DNA of 22,524 nt from Candidatus Omnitrophota bacterium (GTDB lineage: Bacteria; Omnitrophota; Gorgyraeia; Tantalellales; Tantalellaceae): contig DAOVKF010000008.1 of the NCBI GenBank assembly GCA_030631915.1, positions 1 through 22,524 on the forward strand, read 5' to 3'. Position numbers and translations under genes: made by a program. The notes under the pieces are model-generated. The model ran no database searches and was not told the origin of the DNA. It saw nothing but the letters and a program-made list of their open reading frames with translations. Below, one piece after another: positions 1 to 7,416 of this stretch. Every line of letters begins with the position of its first letter. Position 1 is the first letter of the stretch.

Positions 1-1
1 A

Positions 2-1006
2 CGGGAATTCGGCAGTGACGCCCTGCGTTTCAGTATTATATCCATCACCTCGCAGGGACAGGATGTTTTTCTGTCAAAGGAAAAATTTGAATTCGGGAGG
101 AACTTCACAAATAAACTTTGGAACGCGGCGCGGTATGTCCTGATGAATCTGAGCGAAGAGGCTGTCAAGGAGGGTATTTCCGAAAAAAGCGAGACCCTTG
201 CCAACAGATGGATATTGAGCTGTTTTCACGAGACGGTGGAAAAGGTCCAGAAAAACCTTGTCTCCTACAGGTTTAACGACGCCGCTCAGGCGCTGTATGA
301 TTTTATCTGGCATAAATACTGCGACTGGTATCTGGAGCTTTCAAAACTTGAAAGTGGAGGACCCGCGGCACGGAATTGTCTTCTGGCCGTCCTGGACGGC
401 AGCTTACGGCTATTGCACCCTTTCATGCCTTTTATAACCGAGGAGATCTGGCGAAAACTGCCGGAAGGGCGGTCCGGATGCATAATGACCGCTGATTGGC
501 CGGTCTGTGATGAAGATCTGATAGATAAAAAAGCCACTGAGAAGATGGAAAAGCTGATCAGCGTGATCACCGCTGTCCGTAACGCAAGGTCGTTCTGGAA
601 CATAAATGTCAGGACAATACTGGATGTCGATTTCGACGTAAAAGACGATAAAGATATTGAACTGCTGAAAGAGGAGCCGATATACATAGAAAGACTGGCC
701 AGATGCCGTATCCGTGCGATCGGTAAGGGTCTTGCCAGGCCGGAGCATTCCGTTGCCGCGTTAGCGGGCGGGATAAGGTTGTTTATCCCTGTCGGGGAGG
801 CGGTGGACCTGCAGAAGGAAGAGGAAAGGATAAACAGGAAAGTAGAAGAGGTGGAAAATCACCTGATAGGGATGGAAAAGAAGCTTGCCAATAAGGCTTT
901 CCTGAACAAGGCCCCGCAGGAGATAGTGGAAAAAGAGAAAGCAAAGAAAGAGAATTTTGAACAAAAATTAAAGGCGCTCAGGGAAAACCTGAATGCGCTG
1001 GGGTAG
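2..1006 (+). CDS. valS: Valyl-tRNA synthetase, C-terminal part (5' end outside window)
   Basis: The reading frame is open from the first bases of the window, so the gene begins upstream; 334 residues are visible. It charges tRNA-Val with valine in the cytoplasm. The first residues (EFGSDALRFS, then GQDVFLS and NFTNKLWNAARYVLMN) match the segment that follows the KMSKS signature in class Ia ValRS; KMSKS itself lies upstream and is not seen. After this comes the helical anticodon-binding domain (about residues 65-210, including FNDAAQALYDFIWHKYCDWY and HPFMPFITEEIW). The last 70 residues are a charged coiled coil (EEERINRKVEEVENHL to the end), the tRNA-binding C-terminal arm typical of ValRS and absent from IleRS and LeuRS. 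An internal ATG at 143 is not the start because homology continues before it. A repeat-filled gap follows the stop. Confidence 0.95.
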   Translation, partial: REFGSDALRFSIISITSQGQDVFLSKEKFEFGRNFTNKLWNAARYVLMNLSEEAVKEGISEKSETLANRWILSCFHETVEKVQKNLVSYRFNDAAQALYDFIWHKYCDWYLELSKLESGGPAARNCLLAVLDGSLRLLHPFMPFITEEIWRKLPEGRSGCIMTADWPVCDEDLIDKKATEKMEKLISVITAVRNARSFWNINVRTILDVDFDVKDDKDIELLKEEPIYIERLARCRIRAIGKGLARPEHSVAALAGGIRLFIPVGEAVDLQKEEERINRKVEEVENHLIGMEKKLANKAFLNKAPQEIVEKEKAKKENFEQKLKALRENLNALG

Positions 1007-1025
1007 AGTTTGGAGTTGGGGGGAA

Positions 1026-1141
1026 GCCTGGTCCGGGGTGTTCCGTACAGAAGCTTGTACGTCCCAAGTAACTACAATTCCGACGCGGCCGACCCTGGAA
1101 AAATAAAGTTTAAACGTACACTACAGGTTGTAGAAGTTTAC
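1026..1141 (+). repeat. Type 2 hairpin repeat, right arm missing (copy A2)
   Basis: This copy carries the left arm GTCCGGGGTGTTCC, the GTA joint (1045-1047), the inner arm CAGAAGCTTGT (1048-1058) and the conserved body of about 80 bases that also occurs at 2114-2194 and, reversed, at 7450-7530. The body ends in GAAGTTTAC. In the other two copies this runs straight into AAGCTTCTG, the partner of the inner arm. Here that partner is missing and a type 1 element starts instead. The body contains a small hairpin, CTACA-GGT-TGTAG (1121-1133), whose fourth pair changes from C-G to T-A in the 7417 copy. The element starts 20 bases after the valS stop. The function is unknown. Confidence 0.85.
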
Positions 1142-1255
1142 CCCGCACCGGACGCAGGGGCGTGGCGCACGATCGCCTGCCGTGTTCCGTACAGGGAGGA
1201 TCCACACCGGGCGGAGGGGCCCTGGTAGGAATATGGCAGGCGATCGTTACTTCTG
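1141..1255 (+). repeat. Type 1 hairpin repeat (copy A1)
   Basis: The core at 1184-1231 is base-for-base identical to 17531-17578. Around it, the left arm GATCGCCTGCCGT (1171-1183) pairs with the right arm ending at 1245, and the stem continues through GTTCC/GGAAT. Counting from 1169 the stem is 20 bp with two G.T pairs. A symmetric GTA/GTA loop follows, then CAGGG/CCCTG and an apical loop rich in G and C. Both full copies are preceded by GGCGTGGCG and followed by CGTTACTT. Compared with the other full copy, the outer stem differs by compensated transitions, as expected for selection on structure. No coding capacity is evident. Confidence 0.85.
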
Positions 1256-1277
1256 ATGCCCTGAGTAATTGAATTTA

Positions 1278-1301
1278 GTGATGGGGGCGTCCCCCTGTCA
1301 C
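1278..1301. repeat. REP-like GC-rich hairpin before the pseudouridine synthase
   Basis: A tight palindrome: GTGA, T, GGGGG, loop CGT, CCCCC, TG, then TCAC. The five G-C pairs plus the outer GTGA/TCAC pairs make a strong hairpin, and no T-run follows, so it does not look like an intrinsic terminator. Short GGGG-loop-CCCC palindromes of this kind resemble REP sequences, but only one copy is present here, so REP membership is an inference. It ends 8 bases before a GTG and 26 bases before the ATG of the next gene. Confidence 0.5.
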
Positions 1302-1327
1302 AGTGAACGGTGAATATTGGCCTGTGT

Positions 1328-2041
1328 ATGAAAAAACGGTTACAGACGATCCTTTCACACGCCGGCGTGTCATCCAGAAGACATGCGGCTGAATTCATAG
1401 AGGACGGAAGAATAAAAGTAGACGGCCGGACCGTCACAGAGAAGGGCCTGAAACTTGATCCCGAAAAACATGAGATACTGGTTGACGACAGGCCCATTCG
1501 GGCGGGGGAAAAGAGATATTATTTTCTTCTGAACAAGCCCAGGGGAGTTATCTCAACGGTAAAGGACACGCACGGCCGCAGGAAGGTAACGGATTTTTTT
1601 AAAGACCTTGAGGCCCGCGTTTATCCCATAGGACGGCTGGATAAAGATACGACCGGCATAATCCTTGTCACTAACGACGGCGAACTGACCCACAGATTAT
1701 CCCATCCGCGTTTTGAGATAGAAAAAGAATATATCGTGACAATAAACGGCGATATCTCCCCTGATGAGATAACCAGGCTGGAGAGGGGTGTTGAAATAGA
1801 TGAAAGGCGCACTTCTCCGTGCATTGTTAAGGTGGTCGAAAAAAGCGCTAAGAATGCCGTTTTGAGTGTAAAGATACACGAGGGAAGGAAAAGACAGGTC
1901 CGGCGCATGTTCCGGGCGGTAGGCCGGCGCGTTATTGCCATTGACCGTGTCAAGTACGCCGGCCTTACGCTTGACGGTCTTAAGCGGGGCCGGTTCAGGC
2001 AGTTATCAGAGGAAGAAGTGGCGAAACTGAGGGCTATATAG
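1328..2041 (+). CDS. rluB: RsuA/RluB-family ribosomal pseudouridine synthase
   Basis: The gene converts uridine to pseudouridine in ribosomal RNA. By similarity to RluB the site is probably in 23S rRNA, although RsuA-type 16S specificity cannot be excluded. The protein is 237 residues from the ATG used here. An N-terminal S4 RNA-binding domain (about 1-60, LQTILSHAGVSSRRHA) is followed by the catalytic domain with the signature GRLDKDTTG, where Asp105 is the expected catalytic residue. LLNKPRGVIST, HPRFEIEKEY and EGRKRQVRRMF are further family motifs. The start is uncertain: neither ATG 1328 nor the in-frame GTG 1310 has a clear ribosome binding site. ATG 1328 fits the usual family N-terminus. 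The upstream gap is packed with repeats, which may have displaced the original leader. Confidence 0.9.
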   Translation: MKKRLQTILSHAGVSSRRHAAEFIEDGRIKVDGRTVTEKGLKLDPEKHEILVDDRPIRAGEKRYYFLLNKPRGVISTVKDTHGRRKVTDFFKDLEARVYPIGRLDKDTTGIILVTNDGELTHRLSHPRFEIEKEYIVTINGDISPDEITRLERGVEIDERRTSPCIVKVVEKSAKNAVLSVKIHEGRKRQVRRMFRAVGRRVIAIDRVKYAGLTLDGLKRGRFRQLSEEEVAKLRAI

Positions 2042-2080
2042 GGCCAAGGGGGAGAGTCAGGAGTTGGGAGTTAGCGGGAA

Positions 2081-2236
2081 GGCTGGTCCGGAGTGTTCCG
2101 TACAGAAGCTTGTACGTCCCAAGCAGCTACAATTCCGACGCGGCCGACCCTGGAAAAATAAAGTTTGAACGGATACTAAAGGTAATAGAAGTTTACAAGC
2201 TTCTGGTAGGAATATGGCAGGCAATCGTTACTCCTG
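2081..2236 (+). repeat. Type 2 hairpin repeat with a type 1 right end (copy C, chimeric)
   Basis: The left half is type 2: GTTCC (2095-2099), GTA, CAGAAGCTTGT (2103-2113), then the conserved body. It closes with ACAAGCTTCTG (2195-2205), GTA and GGAAT, so the inner 11-bp stem is perfect. Beyond GGAAT, however, the right arm ATGGCAGGCAATCGTTACT matches the right end of the type 1 copy at 1232-1251 with one change. The left outer arm GTCCGGAGTGTTCC cannot pair well with it. The copy therefore looks like a recombinant between the two types. Its right arm contains an ATG (2214) in frame with nadC. Confidence 0.85.
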
Positions 2237-2276
2237 CTCAGGGGGCGAGGCAGACAGGAAGGACGAGTGTACACTA

Positions 2277-3173
2277 ATGGATGAACTGAACATGAAGCGG
2301 GTTGAAAGAATAATCCGTTTCGCGTTAAAAGAAGATGTATGGACCGGTGACGTTACTTCAGAGGCCGTCCTGGAAAGTTCCCTGCAAGCCGATGCAGTGA
2401 TCACTGCGCGGGAACACGGCATTGTCTGCGGCGTGCAAGTGGCGGAGAGAACTTTTTTCACCGTGGATCCTGAGGTCAGGTTCAGGCCCCTGGTAAAGGA
2501 CGGCGATCATATCGAACCAGGCCGTGAGATAGCCTTTGTAGAGGGTAATGTCCGGTCGATATTGAGAGCGGAGAGGTCCGCGCTGAATTTTCTCGGCCCG
2601 TTGAGCGGGATCGCGACCAGAACACGTGAAATGGTGGAAGCGGTCAAGGGCACGAAGAGCAGGATATATGACACACGCAAAACCATGCCGCTTCACAGAT
2701 ACATGCAGAAATACGCCGTCAGGGTAGGGGGCGGCAACAACCACAGGTGGGGACTCTGGGACATGGTCCTCATAAAAGACAATCATCTGAGGGCGTACGG
2801 CATGCAGACCAAAAGTGTGAACAATGAGAACATAATAAAAAATATCATCAGGCGGGCAAGAGAATCCGTTCAGAGCAATATCCGCCTGGAGATCGAAGTC
2901 GAATCCGTCAGGGAATGCGGATACGCGCTGAGCGAAAAACCCGACGTTATCATGCTGGATAACATGTCCGTAGAGGCGGTAAAAGAGGCGGTTGAACTGC
3001 GAAAAAAAATGGAGCTGGAAGAGGAGATCCCTTTTGAGGTTTCCGGCGGTATTACGCTCGAGAATATAAGTGACTATGCCCGGACAGGCGTTGATATCAT
3101 TTCATCCGGCAGCCTGACCGGCTCGGTCGATTCACTTGATTTCAGCCTGGAGATCGTTCTAAAGCATGGATAA
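2277..3173 (+). CDS. nadC: Nicotinate-nucleotide pyrophosphorylase (quinolinate phosphoribosyltransferase)
   Basis: The enzyme turns quinolinate and PRPP into nicotinate mononucleotide, CO2 and pyrophosphate, the last de novo step before NaMN adenylation in NAD synthesis. The 298-residue protein carries the family motifs in order: TRKT (133-136), GGGNNHR (151-157), KDNH (167-170), the acidic LEIEVE strand (204-209), DVIMLDN (223-229) and SGGI near 256, all lining the quinolinate/PRPP site. ATG 2277 was chosen because the family N-terminus follows it and AGGAAGGA lies 5' of it, though at a long spacing of about 13 bases. An in-frame ATG at 2214 would add 21 residues encoded by repeat sequence and is judged unlikely. 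No nadA or nadB lies in the window. The 3' end overlaps uvrB by 8 bases. Confidence 0.95.
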   Translation: MDELNMKRVERIIRFALKEDVWTGDVTSEAVLESSLQADAVITAREHGIVCGVQVAERTFFTVDPEVRFRPLVKDGDHIEPGREIAFVEGNVRSILRAERSALNFLGPLSGIATRTREMVEAVKGTKSRIYDTRKTMPLHRYMQKYAVRVGGGNNHRWGLWDMVLIKDNHLRAYGMQTKSVNNENIIKNIIRRARESVQSNIRLEIEVESVRECGYALSEKPDVIMLDNMSVEAVKEAVELRKKMELEEEIPFEVSGGITLENISDYARTGVDIISSGSLTGSVDSLDFSLEIVLKHG

Positions 3174-5169
3174 GTTCCGATTGGTCACAGACATGAAACC
3201 CGCGGGCGACCAGCCCGGAGCCATTGACAGGATAAGCGGTTCGCTCGCAGCCGGGGACCCGTACCAGACGCTTGTCGGTGTGACAGGCAGCGGCAAGACG
3301 TTTACCATGGCCAACGTCATCGAGCGGATCAATAAACCCACTTTGGTCATATCGCATAACAAGACACTTGCCGCGCAGCTCTACGCCGAGTTCAAAGGGT
3401 TTTTCCCGAATAACGCCGTTGAATATTTTGTCTCCTATTATGATTATTATCAGCCCGAAGCATATGTTCCGCAGACCGATGTCTATATAGAAAAGGACGC
3501 TTCCATCAATGAGGAAATAGACCGGTTGAGGCTCTCAGCCACCAGCTCGCTTTTCGCCCGCAGAGATGTTCTGATCGTGGCAAGTGTTTCGTGCATATAC
3601 GGGCTGGGATCTCCCGAAGATTACTCAACCATGCTTGTGAACGTGGAACCGGGCCAGGAGATATCAAGGAAAGAACTATTGAAGAAACTGGTGGATATCC
3701 AGTACGAAAGGAGCAATATCGATCTCGGGAGAGGGAAATTCCGCGTGCGCGGGGATATTGTAGAGATATTCCCGGCCTATAAACAGACAGCCATGAGGGT
3801 GGAGCTGTTCGACGACACCGTAGCGCGCGTCTGTGAGATACATCCGGTTTCAGGCGATATATTGGACACCCTGGCAAAGGCGGTCATCTATCCGGCTAAA
3901 CATTTCGTTACGACTGACGACAAGATAAATTCCGCTCTCGTATCCATCTCCGAAGAGCTTGAAGAGCGGTTGGCCGGGCTTCACAAAGAGGGAAAACTCC
4001 TGGAAGCCCGGAGGCTTGAGAATCGCACCAGATATGACATGGACATGATGAGGGAGGCGGGATATTGCAACGGCATAGAGAATTATTCACGGCATATTTC
4101 CGGGCGTTCTCCCGGAAGCCGGCCCTGGTGCCTTCTGGATTATTTTGATGACGGTTTCCTGACGGTGATCGACGAGTCTCATGTGACCATTCCGCAGCTT
4201 CACGCCATGTTCAAAGGCGACCAGGCGAGAAAAAGGACACTGGTCGAATACGGGTTCCGCCTGCCGTCAGCCCTGGATAACAGGCCGTTGAAGTATGATG
4301 AGTTCATGGATATCGCGGAACAGATCCTGTTCGCATCCGCGACTCCCGGTGATTATGAGCTGAGTTTGAGCCGGGTCGTGGCGGAACAGATCATACGGCC
4401 GACGGGCCTGATCGATCCGTCCATAAGTGTCCGGCCCACAGAGGGGCAGGTATATGACCTTGTCTCGGAGATCAGGAGACGGGCGGAGAGGAAGGAGCGC
4501 ACTCTTGTCACGACGTTAACCAAACGTCTGGCAGAGGAACTCACGCAATTTCTCAAAGAGAAAGGGCTGCGCGTGCGTTATATGCATTCGGAGATCAACA
4601 CACTTGACCGCGTAGATATAATACGCGGCCTGAGACTGGGAAAATTTGACTGCCTTGTCGGGATAAACCTTTTGAGAGAGGGACTTGATCTGCCCGAGGT
4701 CTCACTTGTCGCGGTGCTTGATGCCGATAAGGAGGGTTTTCTCCGGAGCGGGACGGCCCTCCTGCAGACAGCCGGGAGGGCGGCACGCAACGTGAACGGG
4801 GAAGTGGTGCTTTACGCGGACAATATAACGCGATCCATGGACAGTCTCATAAAGATCACCAATGTGAGAAGAGAAAAACAGATCGGATTCAACAAAGAGC
4901 ACGGTATCGAGCCCAGATCGGTCGTAAAGGCGATCAAAGAGGGCATAGAAGCGCACAGGCGTGCGAAGGAGATAATAACCGATGTGGTTGGTGAGACCGA
5001 AGAGGATTTTGAGATAAAAGAACTCATCACCGGGCTTGAGAGAGAAATGGAACAGGCTTCGAGGAACCTGCAGTTCGAGAAAGCGATAGCCCTGAGGGAT
5101 GAGATCGCCCGGATCAGGGAAGACATCGGGGACATGCCTCAAAGGGACACACCTCAGGTGAAAAAATAG
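3166..5169 (+). CDS. uvrB: UvrABC excision nuclease subunit B
   Basis: UvrB is the damage-verifying helicase-like subunit of nucleotide excision repair; it is loaded by UvrA and recruits the UvrC nuclease. The full-length protein has 667 residues, normal for the family. The Walker A motif GVTGSGKTFT starts at residue 38. The beta-hairpin region that is pushed between the DNA strands (YYDYYQPEAYVPQTDVYIEKD, around 92-112) is intact. The DESH Walker B box starts at residue 336, and the second RecA-like domain carries GINLLREGLDLPEVSLVAVLDADKEGFLRS. A C-terminal UVR motif (LEREMEQASRNLQFEKAIALRDEIA) for UvrC contact is present. The start codon lies inside the end of nadC, so the two are probably translationally coupled. 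uvrA and uvrC are not in the window. Confidence 0.97.
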   Translation: MDKFRLVTDMKPAGDQPGAIDRISGSLAAGDPYQTLVGVTGSGKTFTMANVIERINKPTLVISHNKTLAAQLYAEFKGFFPNNAVEYFVSYYDYYQPEAYVPQTDVYIEKDASINEEIDRLRLSATSSLFARRDVLIVASVSCIYGLGSPEDYSTMLVNVEPGQEISRKELLKKLVDIQYERSNIDLGRGKFRVRGDIVEIFPAYKQTAMRVELFDDTVARVCEIHPVSGDILDTLAKAVIYPAKHFVTTDDKINSALVSISEELEERLAGLHKEGKLLEARRLENRTRYDMDMMREAGYCNGIENYSRHISGRSPGSRPWCLLDYFDDGFLTVIDESHVTIPQLHAMFKGDQARKRTLVEYGFRLPSALDNRPLKYDEFMDIAEQILFASATPGDYELSLSRVVAEQIIRPTGLIDPSISVRPTEGQVYDLVSEIRRRAERKERTLVTTLTKRLAEELTQFLKEKGLRVRYMHSEINTLDRVDIIRGLRLGKFDCLVGINLLREGLDLPEVSLVAVLDADKEGFLRSGTALLQTAGRAARNVNGEVVLYADNITRSMDSLIKITNVRREKQIGFNKEHGIEPRSVVKAIKEGIEAHRRAKEIITDVVGETEEDFEIKELITGLEREMEQASRNLQFEKAIALRDEIARIREDIGDMPQRDTPQVKK

Positions 5170-5189
5170 CGGAGTCAGCGCGCATTGTA

Positions 5190-5215
5190 GTAGGAATGCC
5201 CCGGAGCAGGCAGCC
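5190..5215 (+). repeat. Right-half remnant of a type 2 hairpin repeat
   Basis: The sequence GTAGGAATGCCCCGGAGCAG followed by GCAGCC matches the right arm of the 7417-7563 copy read on the minus strand (GTA, GGAACA, CCCCGGAGCA, GCC). No matching left arm or body precedes it; the uvrB stop is only 20 bases upstream. It is best read as a 5'-truncated copy. Confidence 0.6.
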
Positions 5216-5236
5216 ATCAGGAGCGGCACTGGAGTT

Positions 5237-6208
5237 ATGGAAGTAGATATAAAACAGAAGATACTGGTTTTTTTCAGGAAGAACGCTGAAAACTATGTTT
5301 CCGGTGAAGACATCAGCACAGCCCTGGGAGTGTCCCGCGCGTATGTATGGAAATACGTAAATAAATTGCGGAACCATGGCTACGAAATAGAAGCCGTTCC
5401 CCATCTCGGGTATAAGATAAGATCCTCGCCGGATAAGCTGTTCGAATATGAGGTAAAGAACGGGCTCAGAACGAGAACGATCGGCAAGAAAGCCGTCCAT
5501 TATTCTGAATCGATCGACTCCACGAACAACCGGGCATATGAGCTGGCCGAAGCCGGAGAACCAGAGGGCACGCTGGTCATCGCAGAGTCTCAGTTTCACG
5601 GTAAAGGAAGGATGGGCAGGAGATGGGTTTCGCCGAAGGGCGGTGGGATATATATATCGCTTATACTGCGCCCCGATGTGGGAACGGATGAGATCCCCGG
5701 TATAACGCTTATCGCGGCTGAAAGTATCGCGAAAGTGATAAACAGGATCACGCGGCTCAGTGCCGGAATAAAATGGCCGAACGACATAGTGGTGAACGGC
5801 AGGAAGATCTGCGGCATACTCACGGAAATAAAGGCTCAGCCGGACAGGGTAGATTTTCTGATCCTCGGCATAGGCATAAATGTCAATACACCGCCCGGGA
5901 AAATTCCGCCCGGGGGAACAAGCCTGAAAAATGAAACAAACCTTTCCGTAAACAGGGTCGGGCTTACAAGGGACCTGCTGGAGGAGTTTGAGAAGGACTA
6001 CCAGAGGTTCAAGAAGGAAGGCTTTTCTTTAAGAGAGACGTGTAAAGGCCTTTCTCTGACGCTGGGAAGAAAAGTGGAGATCAGGGAACACGATCGCGTT
6101 ATCAAAGGGACTGCCGTGGACATCGGAGAAAAAGGGGCGCTCATCGTAAAGAACGGGAAGGGCGCTCTCCAGCGGGTATTTTCAGGCGATGTGACTCTTT
6201 TCGGGTGA
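5237..6208 (+). CDS. birA: Biotin-protein ligase / biotin operon repressor (BirA, bifunctional form)
   Basis: BirA activates biotin to biotinyl-AMP and attaches it to the biotin carrier protein of acetyl-CoA carboxylase and similar enzymes. The 323-residue protein has an N-terminal winged helix-turn-helix (about 1-65, VSGEDISTALGVSRAYVWKYVNKLRNHGYEIEAVPHLGYKI), so it may also repress biotin genes. The catalytic domain follows with GKGRMGRRW (122-130, the biotinyl-AMP loop), KWPNDI with Lys179, and GIGINVN. The C-terminal SH3-like domain (about 275-323) is complete. GGAG lies only two bases before ATG 5237, an unusually short spacing. No bio genes are nearby, so a regulatory target cannot be named. 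The coaX gene follows after 4 bases. Confidence 0.95.
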   Translation: MEVDIKQKILVFFRKNAENYVSGEDISTALGVSRAYVWKYVNKLRNHGYEIEAVPHLGYKIRSSPDKLFEYEVKNGLRTRTIGKKAVHYSESIDSTNNRAYELAEAGEPEGTLVIAESQFHGKGRMGRRWVSPKGGGIYISLILRPDVGTDEIPGITLIAAESIAKVINRITRLSAGIKWPNDIVVNGRKICGILTEIKAQPDRVDFLILGIGINVNTPPGKIPPGGTSLKNETNLSVNRVGLTRDLLEEFEKDYQRFKKEGFSLRETCKGLSLTLGRKVEIREHDRVIKGTAVDIGEKGALIVKNGKGALQRVFSGDVTLFG

Positions 6209-6212
6209 TACC

Positions 6213-6950
6213 ATGAAACTGCTTATAGACATCGGAAACACCAATACCTCGATAGCCGTTGTGAAAGGGATGAGGTTAAAGAAGCGCTGGTTCATCCGCA
6301 GTTCCAGGAAAGAAGTCTCAGAGAGATCATTTAAACGGCTTGTAGGCGCGCATCTCTGCGATGTGGCGAGAATAGTGGTCGTCAGCGTTGTCCCTGAATT
6401 TCTGGCCGGGCTCAGAAAGACCCTCAGACGGATCGCCCCGGATATCCCCGTCCTCGTTGTTGGAAAAGATGTAAAGGTCCCGATAAAGAACCGGTATAAA
6501 AAACCGAAAGAGGTGGGGCAGGACCGCCTTGTGACTTCTTTTTCCGCGGTGTGTGTATGCGGACAGCCGGTTCTTGTCATTGATTTTGGCACGGCACTTA
6601 CCATGGATTATGTGAATGAAAAAGGGGAATATGAGGGGGGGCTGATATTCCCGGGACTTCGTTCAGCCCTCGCGTCGCTTGTCAAAAACACCGCGCTGCT
6701 TCCGAAAATAGCGGTAAGACCGGCGAGGGGGTTCATCGGCCGCGATACGCGCGGCAGCATGAACAACGGGATACTTTTCGGCTACGCCGCCATGTGCGAC
6801 GGCCTCATCGCCGGATTCAGAAAAAAATACGGCCGTTCGCTGAAGGTCATCGCCACCGGCGGCGACGCAGGGATCGTGGCCGGGTATTCACGGCATATCA
6901 AGACCGTGTATCCGGACCTTATATTCGAAGGATTGCGGCGGATCTCGTGA
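6213..6950 (+). CDS. coaX: Type III pantothenate kinase
   Basis: CoaX phosphorylates pantothenate, the first step of coenzyme A synthesis, and replaces the unrelated CoaA/CoaB-type kinases in many bacteria. The 245-residue protein has an ASKHA-fold layout: DIGNTNT (6-12, phosphate-binding loop), GQDR (102-105, pantothenate site), DFGTALTMD (124-132) and EGGLIFPG (141-148), with a second phosphate loop ATGGDAG near the C-terminus. Type III enzymes characteristically need a monovalent cation and resist CoA feedback; that is family knowledge and not visible here. Pairing with birA in one transcript is a common arrangement of two small cofactor genes. The start ATG is four bases after the birA stop. 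Confidence 0.96.
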   Translation: MKLLIDIGNTNTSIAVVKGMRLKKRWFIRSSRKEVSERSFKRLVGAHLCDVARIVVVSVVPEFLAGLRKTLRRIAPDIPVLVVGKDVKVPIKNRYKKPKEVGQDRLVTSFSAVCVCGQPVLVIDFGTALTMDYVNEKGEYEGGLIFPGLRSALASLVKNTALLPKIAVRPARGFIGRDTRGSMNNGILFGYAAMCDGLIAGFRKKYGRSLKVIATGGDAGIVAGYSRHIKTVYPDLIFEGLRRIS

Positions 6951-7000
6951 TCCGCGACAGAACCAAAGAAGGGGCCCCGCCCCGATGGAAAGGAGAAGGT

Positions 7001-7384
7001 ATGAAACTCGCTGCGGTAATTCTTGGCTCGGTCTTTCTGGCGGTCATGGTATTTTTTTCAGTGCGTCCCGCGCCGTGCTTTGCGGAAGAGCGCGCGATGT
7101 CGGCGGATCCGCGTTTTGAGAAAGCCATGGAAAGCTTTCGGAAAGGACAGGGGTACATGGAAAAGGCCTCCCGTGAGCTCAGGGCAAGGCCCGGCCTGGC
7201 GCAAAAATTATTTGAACATGCGGAAGATTATTTTCTGAAAGCCGGGTTTCTTTACAGGGAGACGGGCCACGAACACGGGATAGACGTCAGTCACGAGGCC
7301 GCTGTTTGTGAAAAAGCATATCGTCAGGCGCACGTGCAGGTGAACAAGGCGATGAGAAAGAAAAAACGCGGCAAGGTCTTTTAA
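7001..7384 (+). CDS. Small exported protein of unknown function
   Basis: I do not recognise a family. The 127-residue product starts at an ATG preceded by AAAGGAGAAGG, a good ribosome binding site. Residues 1-28 form a Sec signal peptide (MKLAAVILGSVFLAVMVFF..., ending CFA before EE), with no lipobox around Cys26. The mature part of about 99 residues looks helical and alternates charged and hydrophobic positions, with repeated features of TPR-like helices (FEKAMESFRKGQGYMEKASR, LFEHAEDYFLKAGFLYRETG). It ends in the very basic stretch MRKKKRGKVF. A reading frame running in from 6794 overlaps coaX and is a shadow. A GC-rich mini hairpin (6971-6983) precedes the ribosome binding site. It is the last gene before a new promoter. 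A periplasmic scaffold or adaptor role would only be a guess. Confidence 0.75.
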   Translation: MKLAAVILGSVFLAVMVFFSVRPAPCFAEERAMSADPRFEKAMESFRKGQGYMEKASRELRARPGLAQKLFEHAEDYFLKAGFLYRETGHEHGIDVSHEAAVCEKAYRQAHVQVNKAMRKKKRGKVF

Positions 7385-7416
7385 GCGCTGAGGCCCTCCG
7401 CACTGCGACGCACAGG

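Noticed and set aside
1010..1228. A 72-codon reading frame downstream of valS.
   Set aside because: It lies wholly within the repeat elements, has no ribosome binding site, and its product is repeat translation.
1169..1250. Integron attC-like site (imperfect hairpin with GTTACTT at one end).
   Set aside because: GTTACTT does not fit the attC core GTTRRRY, no RYYYAAC partner is present at the other end, and no integrase or cassette array is seen.
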